From Prevotella sp. UBA2725 (lineage in GTDB: Bacteria > Bacteroidota > Bacteroidia > Bacteroidales > Bacteroidaceae), in contig DEKJ01000039.1 of the NCBI GenBank assembly GCA_002353825.1, positions 11,427 to 75,426 of the forward strand: 64,000 nt of DNA, written 5' to 3'. Within the stretch, counting starts at the first letter, position 1. Each line of letters opens with the position of its first letter. The notes beneath the pieces were generated by a model. It did no database searches. It had not been told where the DNA came from and saw nothing but the letters and a program-made list of their open reading frames with translations. Shown here one piece after another: positions 1 to 10,300 of this stretch. A program made the translations under genes and the position numbers.

Positions 1-1463
1 CGAAAGCTGAGCAGACAGTGCACCATTTCGGAGCCTCCGACGCCTGGAGCATGCAGTTCACCGGGCTGTGGCCCGAGAAGCAGCAAGAGCAGATTGCCGA
101 CTGGCTCTTCTCCACCGCCAACGATGCCAATGGACAGCCGAAAGGCATCGGGCTGTCGGTGTGGCGCTTCAACCTCGGGGCGGGTTCAGCAGAACAAGGC
201 GACTCAGCACAGATACAGCCCGGCACACGCACGGAGTGTCTCATGCGACCCGACGGCACGTGGGACTGGACGCGCCAGCAGGGACAACGCAACTTCCTCC
301 GCCTGGCCAAGGAGCGCGGCGTGCCTCATTTCCTCGCTTTCATGAACTCAGCACCCGTCTATTACACAATCAATGGCTTGGCAACCAACACGGGGCGCGG
401 AGGAACGATCAACCTCCGTCCCGACAAATACAAGGACTTCGCACGCTTTGCCGCCAAAGCGATGAAAGGTCTGGAAGAACACGACGGCATCCACTTCGAC
501 TATTTCTGTCCGGTAAACGAGCCCGACGGCCACTGGAACTGGCTCGGACCCAAGCAGGAAGGCTCACCAGCGACGAACCGTGAGGTGGCAAAGGTCGTAA
601 GAGCCATGAGCCGCGAGTTCAAGAAAGAGAAAGTCACGACGAAGATCATGTTCAACGAGTCGAGTGACCTTCGTTGTCTCTTCGGCATCCATCAGACGAG
701 CTGGGAGCGTGGCAGAGAAATCCCCGCTTTCTTCTCCAAAGATTCTACGGAAACCTGTCTGCGCGGACTCTACGGCACGATGCCGGTCATCATGGCGCAC
801 AGCTACTGGACCAACACCCCCGTGAGCTACATGCGTCAGACACGTGAGCAGCTTCGCGACAGCCTGCGGCGCTATGGCGTGGAATACTGGCAGACGGAGC
901 TCTGCGTCATGGGCAACGACGAAGAGATAGGCGGTGGCGCCCATTACGACTTCTCGATGCTCACCGGCCTCTATATCGCCCGTGTCATCCACCACGACCT
1001 CGTCTATGGCAATGCAGCGAGCTGGTCATGGTGGCGGTCCATGGGCGGCGACTACCGCGACGGCCTTATCCGTGTCTATTCCGATGATAACTGGAAGACG
1101 GGACGGGCGCTGCCCTCGAAACTGATGTGGTGTCTGGGCAACTACAGCCGGTTCGTGCGGCCTGAGGCTGTGCGCTACGATATCACGGCACTCGACAAAG
1201 ACGGAAAGACCGTGAAGGATGGTGAGACAGAGCCTGAAGGCGTCATGGTTTCTGCGTATAAGAACACCGATGGCTCATGGGTCGTCGTAGCCATCAACTA
1301 CAGTGAGGCCACACGACCTTTCACGCTTGAAGGCGTGAAAGGTACATGGAAGATGTACCGCACGAGTGATGCCGAAGGCGAGAGCCTCAAACCCGTGGGG
1401 ACAACGACAGGAAGCACCTCGCTCCAGCCAAAATCCATCACGACTTTTGTCTGCAATGATTGA
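1..1463 (+). CDS. GH30 family glycoside hydrolase, 5'-truncated by the window edge
   Basis: The reading frame is open to the left edge. The first in-frame start-like codon is a GTG at 18 that falls inside the conserved opening of the fold (QTVHHFGASDAWSMQF), so the true start and signal peptide lie outside the window. About 480 residues of a clan GH-A (beta/alpha)8 hydrolase are visible. Counting from the codon at 18, the acid/base glutamate is E168 in VNEPDG and the nucleophile is E294 in WQTELC. A C-terminal beta domain follows, as is usual for GH30. The sequence resembles Bacteroidetes GH30 proteins of the endo-xylanase/endo-beta-1,6-galactanase side of the family, but I cannot fix the subfamily or substrate. 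The HTCS gene starts 20 bp downstream and the cassette continues to a GH27 enzyme, which fits a galactan-like or arabinogalactan-like substrate only as a guess. Confidence 0.85.
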   Translation, partial: KAEQTVHHFGASDAWSMQFTGLWPEKQQEQIADWLFSTANDANGQPKGIGLSVWRFNLGAGSAEQGDSAQIQPGTRTECLMRPDGTWDWTRQQGQRNFLRLAKERGVPHFLAFMNSAPVYYTINGLATNTGRGGTINLRPDKYKDFARFAAKAMKGLEEHDGIHFDYFCPVNEPDGHWNWLGPKQEGSPATNREVAKVVRAMSREFKKEKVTTKIMFNESSDLRCLFGIHQTSWERGREIPAFFSKDSTETCLRGLYGTMPVIMAHSYWTNTPVSYMRQTREQLRDSLRRYGVEYWQTELCVMGNDEEIGGGAHYDFSMLTGLYIARVIHHDLVYGNAASWSWWRSMGGDYRDGLIRVYSDDNWKTGRALPSKLMWCLGNYSRFVRPEAVRYDITALDKDGKTVKDGETEPEGVMVSAYKNTDGSWVVVAINYSEATRPFTLEGVKGTWKMYRTSDAEGESLKPVGTTTGSTSLQPKSITTFVCND

Positions 1464-1471
1464 TTTTTTAT

Positions 1472-1479
1472 TAATTTTG
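1472..1479 (+). promoter_or_regulatory. -7 promoter element of HTCS1, abutting the start codon
   Basis: TAATTTTG matches the Bacteroidetes -7 consensus TAnnTTTG. Only 4 nt separate it from the ATG at 1484, so transcription would start at or next to the A of the start codon. The ATG cannot easily be moved downstream because the signal peptide begins there. This implies a leaderless mRNA. Confidence 0.55.
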
Positions 1480-1483
1480 CAGT

Positions 1484-4400
1484 ATGAAACATTGCCGTCG
1501 AATCATCCTTTTCCTCTTGTTGGTAGTCGGCACCTTCGGGAAGGCCGCTAACATCAATATTAAGTTTCTTGACAGCTCCTTCGGACTGTCAAGCGACTAT
1601 GTCGTTGACCTCGCTATCGACAAGATGGGACTGCTGTGGGTGGCGACGGAAGACGGACTGAACCGGTTCGACGGCGACCGGTTCATCAACTATACCAAGC
1701 GTGACGGACTGACAGGCAATGAGCTCAACTGTCTGCTCGATGATCCGAAAGACAACATCATGTGGATTGGTACCCAGCGCGACGGCCTCGACTGGTTCGA
1801 CTATTCGAAGAACACCTTCGGTCATTTCCAACACGACAATAACGATCCCCACAGTCTGATAACCAACGATATCACGTCGCTCTCATCCTCGATCGACGGC
1901 AGTGCTATCTGGATCACGACTTATTGGCACGGCATAGATGAGTTTCTCAGGGGCAGCCGTCGCTTTGTCCATTTCAATACCTCCAACGTTAAGGGCATGC
2001 CTTCCGACCGTCTGTGGTGTGCGTTTGATGCGGGAAGCGGCATTCTCTATGCAGGGCATGACCAGCACGGCATGACGGTCATCGACACCCATACGCGCCG
2101 TGCCCACAATTTTCAGCACAACGACCATAACCCACTGAGCATCAGTGACAATGAGGTACGCTGCATCTTCCGGGACCGGCAGGGACGAGTCTGGGTAGGG
2201 ACCAACAAAGGTCTGGACCTCTTTGACCCGCTTCGCGGGAGTTTCACCCATTTCACGGACAACGGGCGACTCAACAGTACCGTGTTCAGCATCCATGAGC
2301 TTTCCGACGGCCGGCTGCTCATCGGTACCGAGCAGAACGGGCTCGTCACCATGACGCTGAATGCACCTTTCTACGGAAGCAGTGCCAATGCTTCCTTTTT
2401 CTATTTGACGGAAGGAGATCCTTCATTTGGACTCAGCGGAAAGAGCGTAAGAAGCATCCGGGAAGATCCTTATCACAATTTCTGGCTGGGACTCTATGGA
2501 GCAGGTGTCAACTTCATCAGTGACCGTCCTCAGTCGTTTCTCAACGTCGATTATTCACCCATCAACCCCGAACATCACCTCTCTATCAAAGGCGTACTAT
2601 CGCTCGACTTCGACAGCCATGGCAACCTGTGGGTCGGTACGAATGGCGATGGCATCAATGTCTTCAATGCTGCCATGACCCGCATGCCAGCCATGGAACG
2701 GCTGAAAGGAATGTTCGTACAACTGGTCGTGCGCGACTCGCAGGGCAACATGTGGGCGGGTACCTATGAAGACAATCTGTATAAGATAACGCCGAGCGGG
2801 AGCATGCAGGCGCTGTTCCCAAAAAGCACTGATATTCGCACGGTACTGCAGGAAGGCGACAAGCTGCTCGTAGGCACGAGCATGGGTCTTTACATCGTAG
2901 ACATCGCTTCAGCTAAGGCGATGCAGAAGATAACCTTGCCGGAGAACCTCATCCGGTGCATACAGAAAGACAACAAAGGCCGCTATTGGATAGGTACTTT
3001 CGGTGGTGGCCTGATGGTGTGCGATGCCCATTTCAAAGTAAGGAAACAATACTACAAGGCCAATGGCATCCCTTCCAACACGATCAATGCCATCTTGGCG
3101 ACAAAGGACATCGTATGGGTGGCAACGGCAGAAGGTCTTGTGAAGTTTGTTGACGGAAAGGCCGTGAAGACTTATGGCAATGCCGAGAATCTTGGAGATA
3201 TCAATGTACGTGCTATCAGTCTCGACCGCAGAGGCAACCTCTGGCTCTCTACCTCGCGCACGCTCAGTTGTCTGCATCGGGGTGCAGAACGGTTTATCAA
3301 CTACGACTACAATGACTTCTCCAGCCGGGGCAACTTCAGTGCAGCAGCCGTGGCGAGAGCTTCCAACGGCAATCTCTTCTTCGGCTCTACGAAAGGCGTC
3401 ACTTATTTCAATCCTTCTCTTCTCCTTACAAGCAGGAATGTACCACAGCCGATCATCTCTGAGGCCATCATCAGTGGAGGAGCCCAAGAGGGGGGCGACA
3501 GCACATTGGTGTTGATAGGCAAGGATAAGATACGGCTGCCTTACAAAGACAATACTTTCTCCATTCATTTCTCCCAACCCGACTATTTCCTCCACGGCTC
3601 CGTGGAGTACGCCTACCGGCTCAAAGGTCTCCACAACGACTGGGAGACGACGCGCCTGGGAGAAGTGACGTTCAGCAATGTGCCATATGGCGACTACACC
3701 CTGGAGGTGAGATGCCGGGTACACAACCAGCAGTGGTCGACACGCGTCACGACACTCAGCGTCACCATCCTTCCTCCGCTCTGGCTCACGTGGTGGGCAA
3801 AACTCATCTACGCACTGCTCATTGGAGCCGCCATCGTCTATGTCTTCCGGCTCTATCGCAACCGTTTGCGTCTGGCTTACGAGCTCCGGAGTGAGAAACG
3901 GCAACGGGAGGAAGAGATGAAGCTCAACAACGAACGCATGAGTTTCTTCACGAACATCACGCACGAGCTGCGCACACCGCTGACGCTGATCCTCGGCCCT
4001 CTCGACGACCTCTCCCACGACGGCAATATCCCGCAGAAAGAGAAGCATGAGCTGGCCGTCATCTACCACAGTGCCACCCGTCTGCGTGACCTCATCGGGC
4101 GCATCCTCGACTTCCGGAAAACAGAGACAGGCAACCGAAGGCTCTCCGTGGTTCATGCCAATATCGTGGACACCGTGCATGAGGTGACGCTCAAGTACGA
4201 GGAACTGGACAACGAGCACCGCGTGCCGATCCGGTTCATTGCTCCTGACTCCGACATCAGAGTATGGTACGATCCTGAGGTCGTGCGGATCGTTGTGGAC
4301 AACCTCGTCTCCAATGCAATCAAATATACGCGGGAGGGTGGCATCGACGTGAGCATAGAGAAGAAGACTATCAATGGAAGCAATCTCGTAGAACTGGCAG

Positions 4401-5554
4401 TGAGCGATACCGGCTTCGGCATTTCGAAGGAGGCCCTGCCTCACATCTTCGACAGTTACTATCAGGAGAACAGCACACATCAGGCTTCGGGCACGGGCAT
4501 CGGTCTGTCACTAGTCAAGAAACTCGTAGCGCTCCACCATGGCACAGTCCGGGTAGAGAGCAAGCCAGGCGAGGGCAGCACCTTCATCGTTGACTTTGAT
4601 GCGGATGAGCCTTATCCCCAGGCGCTGAGAGGGGCGGAGAAAGAGAAAGAGGTTGAGACAACGACATCTGCGGATGGCGACAAAATAGTGACAACTCCGC
4701 AAGGAGACAACCAACGCGACGGCAAGAAGATTGTGCTCATCGTAGAGGACAACCGCGACATCCGCGACTATATAGCCGACAGTCTCGATGGAGAGATGGA
4801 TGTCCATGTGGCATCAGACGGCAAAGAAGGCCTGGATCTCACGCAAGCGCTCATGCCCGACATCATCGTCAGCGACATCATGATGCCACGGATGGATGGC
4901 AACGAAATGTGCCGGACGATCAAGAAGGACGGTCGCACAAGTCATATCCCCATCATCCTTCTGACAGCCAAGAGCAGCGACACGGCGCGCGAGGAAGGCT
5001 ATGATGCCGGTGCCGACTCTTACATCACCAAACCCTTCTCCGTCACCCTTCTCAAGAGCCGTATCAACAATCTTCTGGCGCAGCGGCAGCGCATTCTGGA
5101 GAGCGTCAGAGCTGTGCAGCCGAATGAGGATGCGGCCGCCACGAAACGGAAAATATTGGAGGAGAATATCAGTCAGGCAGACCGTGAGTTCTTCGACAAG
5201 CTGAATGGCCTCATCGACAAGAACATCAGTGGAGACACGGACATCGACTCTATCACGCGCGCCCTCGGCATGAGTACCTCCTCGCTCTACCGTAAGATGC
5301 GGCAGATGACCGGCATGGGTACCAACGAATATGTCCGTCGCTACAAGATGCACTATGCCGAGAAACTGCTCCTTGAGGGTCGCTACACCATCAGCGAGAT
5401 TGCGTTTATGGTAGGCATGAACAGTGCTGCCTACTTCCGCAAATGTTTCAAGGAAGAATTTGGTGACATCCCCAGCGCGTATATCAAGCGGATAAAGGAC
5501 AAAAAGGGAAACTTTTCTCGTCACTCTGTTAATAGTCTCACAAAAAAAGTGTAA
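1484..5554 (+). CDS. Hybrid two-component system regulator (HTCS1)
   Basis: One 1356-residue protein joins sensor, kinase, receiver and DNA-binding output, as in classical Bacteroides HTCS regulators of glycan loci. Domains in order: signal peptide (about 1-21); Reg_prop beta-propeller repeats (about 25-680) with recurring WIGT/WVGT blades; a Y_Y_Y domain (about 690-765); one membrane helix (about 768-790); HisKA with phospho-acceptor H827 in NITHELRTPL; a HATPase domain; a receiver with D1131 in SDIMMPRMDG; and a C-terminal AraC-type helix-turn-helix (about 1230-1340). The periplasmic propeller should bind an oligosaccharide. The ATG at 1484 is chosen because the signal peptide starts there. 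It lies between the GH30 gene and the sigma/FecR/SusC cassette, so it may control the GH30 side, the cassette, or both. Confidence 0.95.
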   Translation: MKHCRRIILFLLLVVGTFGKAANINIKFLDSSFGLSSDYVVDLAIDKMGLLWVATEDGLNRFDGDRFINYTKRDGLTGNELNCLLDDPKDNIMWIGTQRDGLDWFDYSKNTFGHFQHDNNDPHSLITNDITSLSSSIDGSAIWITTYWHGIDEFLRGSRRFVHFNTSNVKGMPSDRLWCAFDAGSGILYAGHDQHGMTVIDTHTRRAHNFQHNDHNPLSISDNEVRCIFRDRQGRVWVGTNKGLDLFDPLRGSFTHFTDNGRLNSTVFSIHELSDGRLLIGTEQNGLVTMTLNAPFYGSSANASFFYLTEGDPSFGLSGKSVRSIREDPYHNFWLGLYGAGVNFISDRPQSFLNVDYSPINPEHHLSIKGVLSLDFDSHGNLWVGTNGDGINVFNAAMTRMPAMERLKGMFVQLVVRDSQGNMWAGTYEDNLYKITPSGSMQALFPKSTDIRTVLQEGDKLLVGTSMGLYIVDIASAKAMQKITLPENLIRCIQKDNKGRYWIGTFGGGLMVCDAHFKVRKQYYKANGIPSNTINAILATKDIVWVATAEGLVKFVDGKAVKTYGNAENLGDINVRAISLDRRGNLWLSTSRTLSCLHRGAERFINYDYNDFSSRGNFSAAAVARASNGNLFFGSTKGVTYFNPSLLLTSRNVPQPIISEAIISGGAQEGGDSTLVLIGKDKIRLPYKDNTFSIHFSQPDYFLHGSVEYAYRLKGLHNDWETTRLGEVTFSNVPYGDYTLEVRCRVHNQQWSTRVTTLSVTILPPLWLTWWAKLIYALLIGAAIVYVFRLYRNRLRLAYELRSEKRQREEEMKLNNERMSFFTNITHELRTPLTLILGPLDDLSHDGNIPQKEKHELAVIYHSATRLRDLIGRILDFRKTETGNRRLSVVHANIVDTVHEVTLKYEELDNEHRVPIRFIAPDSDIRVWYDPEVVRIVVDNLVSNAIKYTREGGIDVSIEKKTINGSNLVELAVSDTGFGISKEALPHIFDSYYQENSTHQASGTGIGLSLVKKLVALHHGTVRVESKPGEGSTFIVDFDADEPYPQALRGAEKEKEVETTTSADGDKIVTTPQGDNQRDGKKIVLIVEDNRDIRDYIADSLDGEMDVHVASDGKEGLDLTQALMPDIIVSDIMMPRMDGNEMCRTIKKDGRTSHIPIILLTAKSSDTAREEGYDAGADSYITKPFSVTLLKSRINNLLAQRQRILESVRAVQPNEDAAATKRKILEENISQADREFFDKLNGLIDKNISGDTDIDSITRALGMSTSSLYRKMRQMTGMGTNEYVRRYKMHYAEKLLLEGRYTISEIAFMVGMNSAAYFRKCFKEEFGDIPSAYIKRIKDKKGNFSRHSVNSLTKKV

Positions 5555-5559
5555 TTTTG
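5552..5559 (+). promoter_or_regulatory. -7 promoter element before the ECF sigma gene
   Basis: TAATTTTG overlaps the TAA stop codon of HTCS1 and lies 42 nt before the sigma-factor ATG. It fits TAnnTTTG, so the sigma gene can be transcribed independently of HTCS1. Confidence 0.45.
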
Positions 5560-5601
5560 TAGCAGAATCGTAAAGAAACCATAAAAACGAATCTGCAAGA
5601 A

Positions 5602-6177
5602 ATGGAATTAACAGAGGGAACCGTTGTCAGAATGTTGCAGGATGGAAAGGAAGAGGGATACCGCTTCCTTTTCAAGTATCATTATGCTCCCCTGTGTGCC
5701 ATCGCCTACGAATATGTGAAAGATGACTTCGTGGCAGAGACTATCGTAGCAGACGTGTTCTTTCATGTCTGGCAAATAAGGCAGACGCTCGAAGTTCACA
5801 CATCCCTAAGAAACTTTCTTGCCGTGAGCGTTCGCCGTCATTGCATCGACTGGCTCAGACGTCAGGCAAAAAACACCGATTCCCCGCTGGACACGGCCAA
5901 AAGCAATGTCCTTGATGACAGTGAGCCGCTTGCCCATTTGTTGGATGGCGAACTAGAACAGATCGTACAGAAAGCCATCGACAATCTGCCTGCCGACTGT
6001 CAGAAAGTTTTTAAGATGAGTCGTTACGATGGAAAGAAGAACGGAGAGATAGCCAAAGAGCTCGGCATCTCTGTCAACACCGTGAAGTATCACCTGAAGA
6101 ATGCCATGAAGATTCTGCGTGGAGACCTCGCACAATATCTCGAAGCAATCTTTTTTTTCATTATCACCCAACAATAA
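5602..6177 (+). CDS. ECF-type RNA polymerase sigma factor
   Basis: A 191-residue sigma-70 family protein of the extracytoplasmic-function class, in the Bacteroidetes group that partners FecR-like anti-sigma factors. Region 2 occupies about residues 20-85 (FHVWQIRQTLEVHTSLRNFL is characteristic). Region 4 occupies about residues 125-180, with a helix-turn-helix reading GEIAKELGISVNTVKYHL. It is followed 60 bp later by a FecR gene and then an STN-domain SusC, the standard trans-envelope signalling trio. Substrate binding at the outer-membrane transporter is transmitted to FecR, which releases the sigma factor to transcribe the locus. This is family knowledge applied to the gene order. Confidence 0.93.
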   Translation: MELTEGTVVRMLQDGKEEGYRFLFKYHYAPLCAIAYEYVKDDFVAETIVADVFFHVWQIRQTLEVHTSLRNFLAVSVRRHCIDWLRRQAKNTDSPLDTAKSNVLDDSEPLAHLLDGELEQIVQKAIDNLPADCQKVFKMSRYDGKKNGEIAKELGISVNTVKYHLKNAMKILRGDLAQYLEAIFFFIITQQ

Positions 6178-6237
6178 TTTGTTTTTTCACTACCCACCTT
6201 TTATGATTCTGCGTCCTCCTAGTGTAAAGAGCCTGAT

Positions 6238-7308
6238 ATGAAGAACAAGCAAGAAGAAATAGCTGATCTTATCTTCCGCAGTCTTACGGGTGAGGCTACC
6301 CCGCAGGATGATGAAGAGCTGAAGCGCTGGACCTCCGAATCGCCGGAGAACGAGCGCCACTTCAGGCAATTGAAAGATCTGTGGACTTCAACAGAGGCCG
6401 TCGGCAGCATGGCGCGCTACGATGCCGAGGCAGCCTTTGAAAGGTTCTCCGAGCGTGTCATGGCAGATGGAGGATTCTCTCAGGATGGCACTGACGCTGC
6501 TGAAGAGTCGATATCCACTGATGACGATGTTCTTCCTAAGCAAAAGTCATGGTTCTACGTGCCGGTATGGATGCGCTGGGCAGCAGTGATCCTCATCATA
6601 GCTGGTTGCTGCTGGCAGTTCTACAAACATGGGCAACAGAGTGTCGAGCGACAGTTGGCGCAGATCTGTGTGGAAGCTCCCGCGGGCTCACAGACCATCA
6701 CGACGCTGCCTGACGGCACACGCATCACGCTCAATGCCGGGAGCCGCATCACATACTCGCAAAGTTTCGGCATCAAAGACCGTAACGTCGCGCTGACGGG
6801 TGAAGGCTACTTCGAAGTGGCACACAACGGGGATAAACCTTTCACTGTCACAACCGCGAGCATCAGCGTACGTGACATCGGCACGAAGTTCAGTCTGGCC
6901 GATTACCCCAATGACAATGAAGCACAGGTAGTGCTGACTGACGGCTCTGTCGAGCTCGACAATAAACTCTGTTCCGACTGTAGCAACGTCGTGATGAAGA
7001 AAGGACAACGCGCCGTGCTATCCAAGGAAAGCGGCAAGCTGGTCGTTACCGGCGATGCCAACGAAAGCGATATCGCGTGGACAACCCATCAGCTGATTCT
7101 TGATGGCAAGTCGATCTACGCCATCGCCAAAGAGCTCGGACACGGCTATAACGTGAAGGTGACCGTATCGGGTGACCGGCTGGCAACCTGCCATTTCTTC
7201 GGACGGTTCGACACCAGCACCCAATCGCTCCAGGAAATCCTAACAGCCCTGAGCAGCACCGGCAAACTGCGATACAAGATCAACGGGAGGAACGTAACAC
7301 TTTACTAA
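6238..7308 (+). CDS. FecR-family anti-sigma factor
   Basis: A 356-residue inner-membrane protein. An N-terminal cytoplasmic DUF4880-like segment (about 1-90, containing SLTGEATPQDDEELKRW) should bind the ECF sigma factor encoded just upstream. One membrane helix lies at about 112-130. The periplasmic part holds the FecR domain (about 145-250, with LPDGTRITLNAGSRITY and GEGYFEV). A C-terminal domain (about 270-356) is the usual site of contact with the STN domain of the transporter. The ATG at 6238 follows directly on TGAT without an obvious Shine-Dalgarno, which is normal for Bacteroidetes. It acts as sigma regulator and signal receiver. Confidence 0.93.
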   Translation: MKNKQEEIADLIFRSLTGEATPQDDEELKRWTSESPENERHFRQLKDLWTSTEAVGSMARYDAEAAFERFSERVMADGGFSQDGTDAAEESISTDDDVLPKQKSWFYVPVWMRWAAVILIIAGCCWQFYKHGQQSVERQLAQICVEAPAGSQTITTLPDGTRITLNAGSRITYSQSFGIKDRNVALTGEGYFEVAHNGDKPFTVTTASISVRDIGTKFSLADYPNDNEAQVVLTDGSVELDNKLCSDCSNVVMKKGQRAVLSKESGKLVVTGDANESDIAWTTHQLILDGKSIYAIAKELGHGYNVKVTVSGDRLATCHFFGRFDTSTQSLQEILTALSSTGKLRYKINGRNVTLY

Positions 7309-7385
7309 TGTTACTCTGTACTAAAGCAGAGGATCTAATATACATATCTATAATTCATATTATCAATTCCTAACAATTACCTATC

Positions 7386-10300
7386 ATGAGCAAGAAAAAA
7401 CTTTTTCTTGTAGCATTGATTCTGTCCTGTAATCTAGGAATCTATGCACAAGGCGTTTCGCTCCGTCTTCGCAACGTCACCGTTGCCAAGGCCATGACGG
7501 AACTGAGAAAGAAAACCGGTTATTCCTTTGTCTATGAAGGCTCTGACCTCAACACCCGGCAGAGGGTAAACGTGGATGCAAAGGATGTGCGGCAGGCAGC
7601 CGACCAGATCCTCGGCTCGCAGAATGTCACCTACACCATCCAGGGCAAGAACATCGTGGTCTCGGCTAAGAGCAAGCAGAGCCAGGGTCAAGCACGCCCC
7701 CAGAACACCGTGAAGAAAGAGGCCGGACACCGTACAGTCAAAGGCCATGTCACCGATGAGAACGGCGAGCCGATCATCGGAGCGAGCGTCCGTGTCAAAG
7801 GCTCATCCATGGGAGCTGTAACGGATCTCGATGGAAACTATATCCTGAGCAATGTCCCTGATGATGCTACGCTGGAGATTAGCTATATAGGTTATTCTAC
7901 AAAGGAAATTCCTTCTGGTATGCACTCCCAAGTAGATATTAACATGAAAGAGAATGTTAATGTCCTCAACGAGGTTGTTGCTGTCGGCTATGGTACACAA
8001 AAGAAAGTTACCGTTACCGGAGCTATAGCCTCAACAAAGGGTAGCGATCTGGCAGAAGTACCAACAGCAAATATCACCAATACCTTGGCAGGTCGAATGC
8101 CCGGCCTTATCGCGTATAACCGCAGCGGCGAGCCCGGATATGACGATGCAGGACTGTTGATTCGTGGTGCCAGTACTATTGGCGACTCATCGCCACTGCT
8201 CGTTGTAGATGGTGTAGCGGACCGCGCAGGAACGCTTGGAAGAATTGATCCAAACGATATTGAGAGCGTAACGATCCTGAAGGATGCTTCTGCGGCTATC
8301 TATGGAAGCCGTGCTGCTAATGGTGTTATTCTCGTCACCACAAAGCGAGGAGCACAGGAGAGATTAACAGTAAAGTATAATGGTAATATAGGATTCACTC
8401 ATCCTACGATCTTACCCAAAATGGCATCATCGGCTCAGTATGCAGAGTTGCTGAATGAGATCAACCCGGGTACTTATTCCGACAAAGATATAGAGTTGTT
8501 CCGGAACGGTAGTGATCCCATAGGTCATCCAAATATTGATGCATTCGATACAATGCTGCGTGCCGGTGTTCAGACACAGCACAACGCAAGTGTCAGCGGA
8601 GGCAGCAAGAATATTCAGTTCTACACTTCGCTTGGCTATCAATATCAAGACAACTACTACAAGAACAGTGCCAGCGACTATAACCAGTACAATTTCCGTT
8701 CAAATATCGACTTTGAGCTTAGCAAGGATCTGAAGATAAGCACTGACATCTCGTTCCGTCAGGAAGACCGCAACTCACCAGTGACTGGCTCCGAGGATAT
8801 ATGGAGATACCTCATCAAATACAACCCGATGGTAAATATATGGTTCCCCGGAACAGACTATGGAAATGTTTCTTCCAAGCAGGACAATTTCTCGCCTGCA
8901 ACAGGCATGGACAACACCATGGGCTATCAGCGTGACCGCCGTTCCTATCTGAGTGCTGATCTCACTGCACATCTTTCTTTGCCTTGGATTACACAAGGGC
9001 TTAGTTTAGACGGAGGAATCTATTTCGACAGGTCCGATGTCTTCTATAAGAACTTCCAGAAGAAGTATTATCTGTATTCGTACGATGACGGCAACTACAC
9101 ACCCGTTCAACAAGGTCAGAATGTCCTATACGAGAATATGAATAAGACGACCGGCATTACAATGAATGCACGTATCAGTTATGACCGTACGTTTGGGCCT
9201 CATCATGTGGATGCCTTCGTTGCATGGGAACAATACAAGAGTCGCTACGATTATCTCTATGGACGCAGGCAAGACTTTACTTCTACCCTGATTGATGAGC
9301 TTTTTGCCGGCGATTCGAACTCTGCTACTAATGATGGCACAGCAACCGAAACAGCCCGTCTTAACTATTTCGGCCGTGTCGACTATGATTTCTCCGGAAA
9401 ATATCTTCTTCAGTTCAACTGGCGTTATGATGGATCAGAAAATTTCCCGAAAGGAAAGCGTTTCGGCTTTTTCCCCGGCGTGTCCGCAGGCTGGCGTGTG
9501 AGTGAGGAGAAATTCTGGAAAGATCACGTTAAATGGATGGATTATCTCAAGTTACGTGCAAGTTGGGGACAAATGGGTAATGACAAGGTCTCCGCATTCC
9601 AATACATCACTGCTTACACCTTTGGCAATGCCGCCATCTTAGGCGCCAGTGGTGGTAAAAGGCAGACTGGTCTCAAACTGAATAGAACGGCAAATCCCGA
9701 CATCACTTGGGAGGTCGCTAATACCTTTAATGTCGGTCTTGACGCTCGGTTCCTTAATGATTTCAACTTTGAAGGCGACTTCTTCTACACAAAGAGAAGC
9801 AACATTCTCACTACGAGAAATGCTGCAATACCGGACTATGCCGGACTGACACTGCCAGATGAGAACATCGGAAAATGTAAGACGACTGGTTTTGAAGCAT
9901 CTCTTGGATGGAATCATCAGATCAACAGAGACTGGCGTGTGAATGTATCCGGAAACTTCTCTTACAGCCATGGAGTGATTAAGTATATTGACGAGCCGTC
10001 TGAGACATTGGCATGGCAGCGTCGTACAGGAAAGACAATAGGAACGCAAGGAGGCCTCTATCTGATGTACGAAGCTGATGGTATATTCCGCACTCAGGAG
10101 GAACTCGACAAGTATCCACATCTGAGTAATGCACGTGTCGGAGATATTCGCTTCAAGGATGTCAATGGCGATAACAAGATCAACGGCGATGATAAGGTAC
10201 GTATGGATAAGCCTGCTGTTCCTGAAATCATGTATGGCATCAATCTGGGTGTTCAATGGAAAGGGCTGTCCTTGAATGCTCTCTTCCAAGGAGCCGCACG

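Noticed and set aside
2909..4480. 523-codon open frame opposite HTCS1
   Set aside because: Antisense shadow across kinase-coding DNA; no start context or family resemblance.
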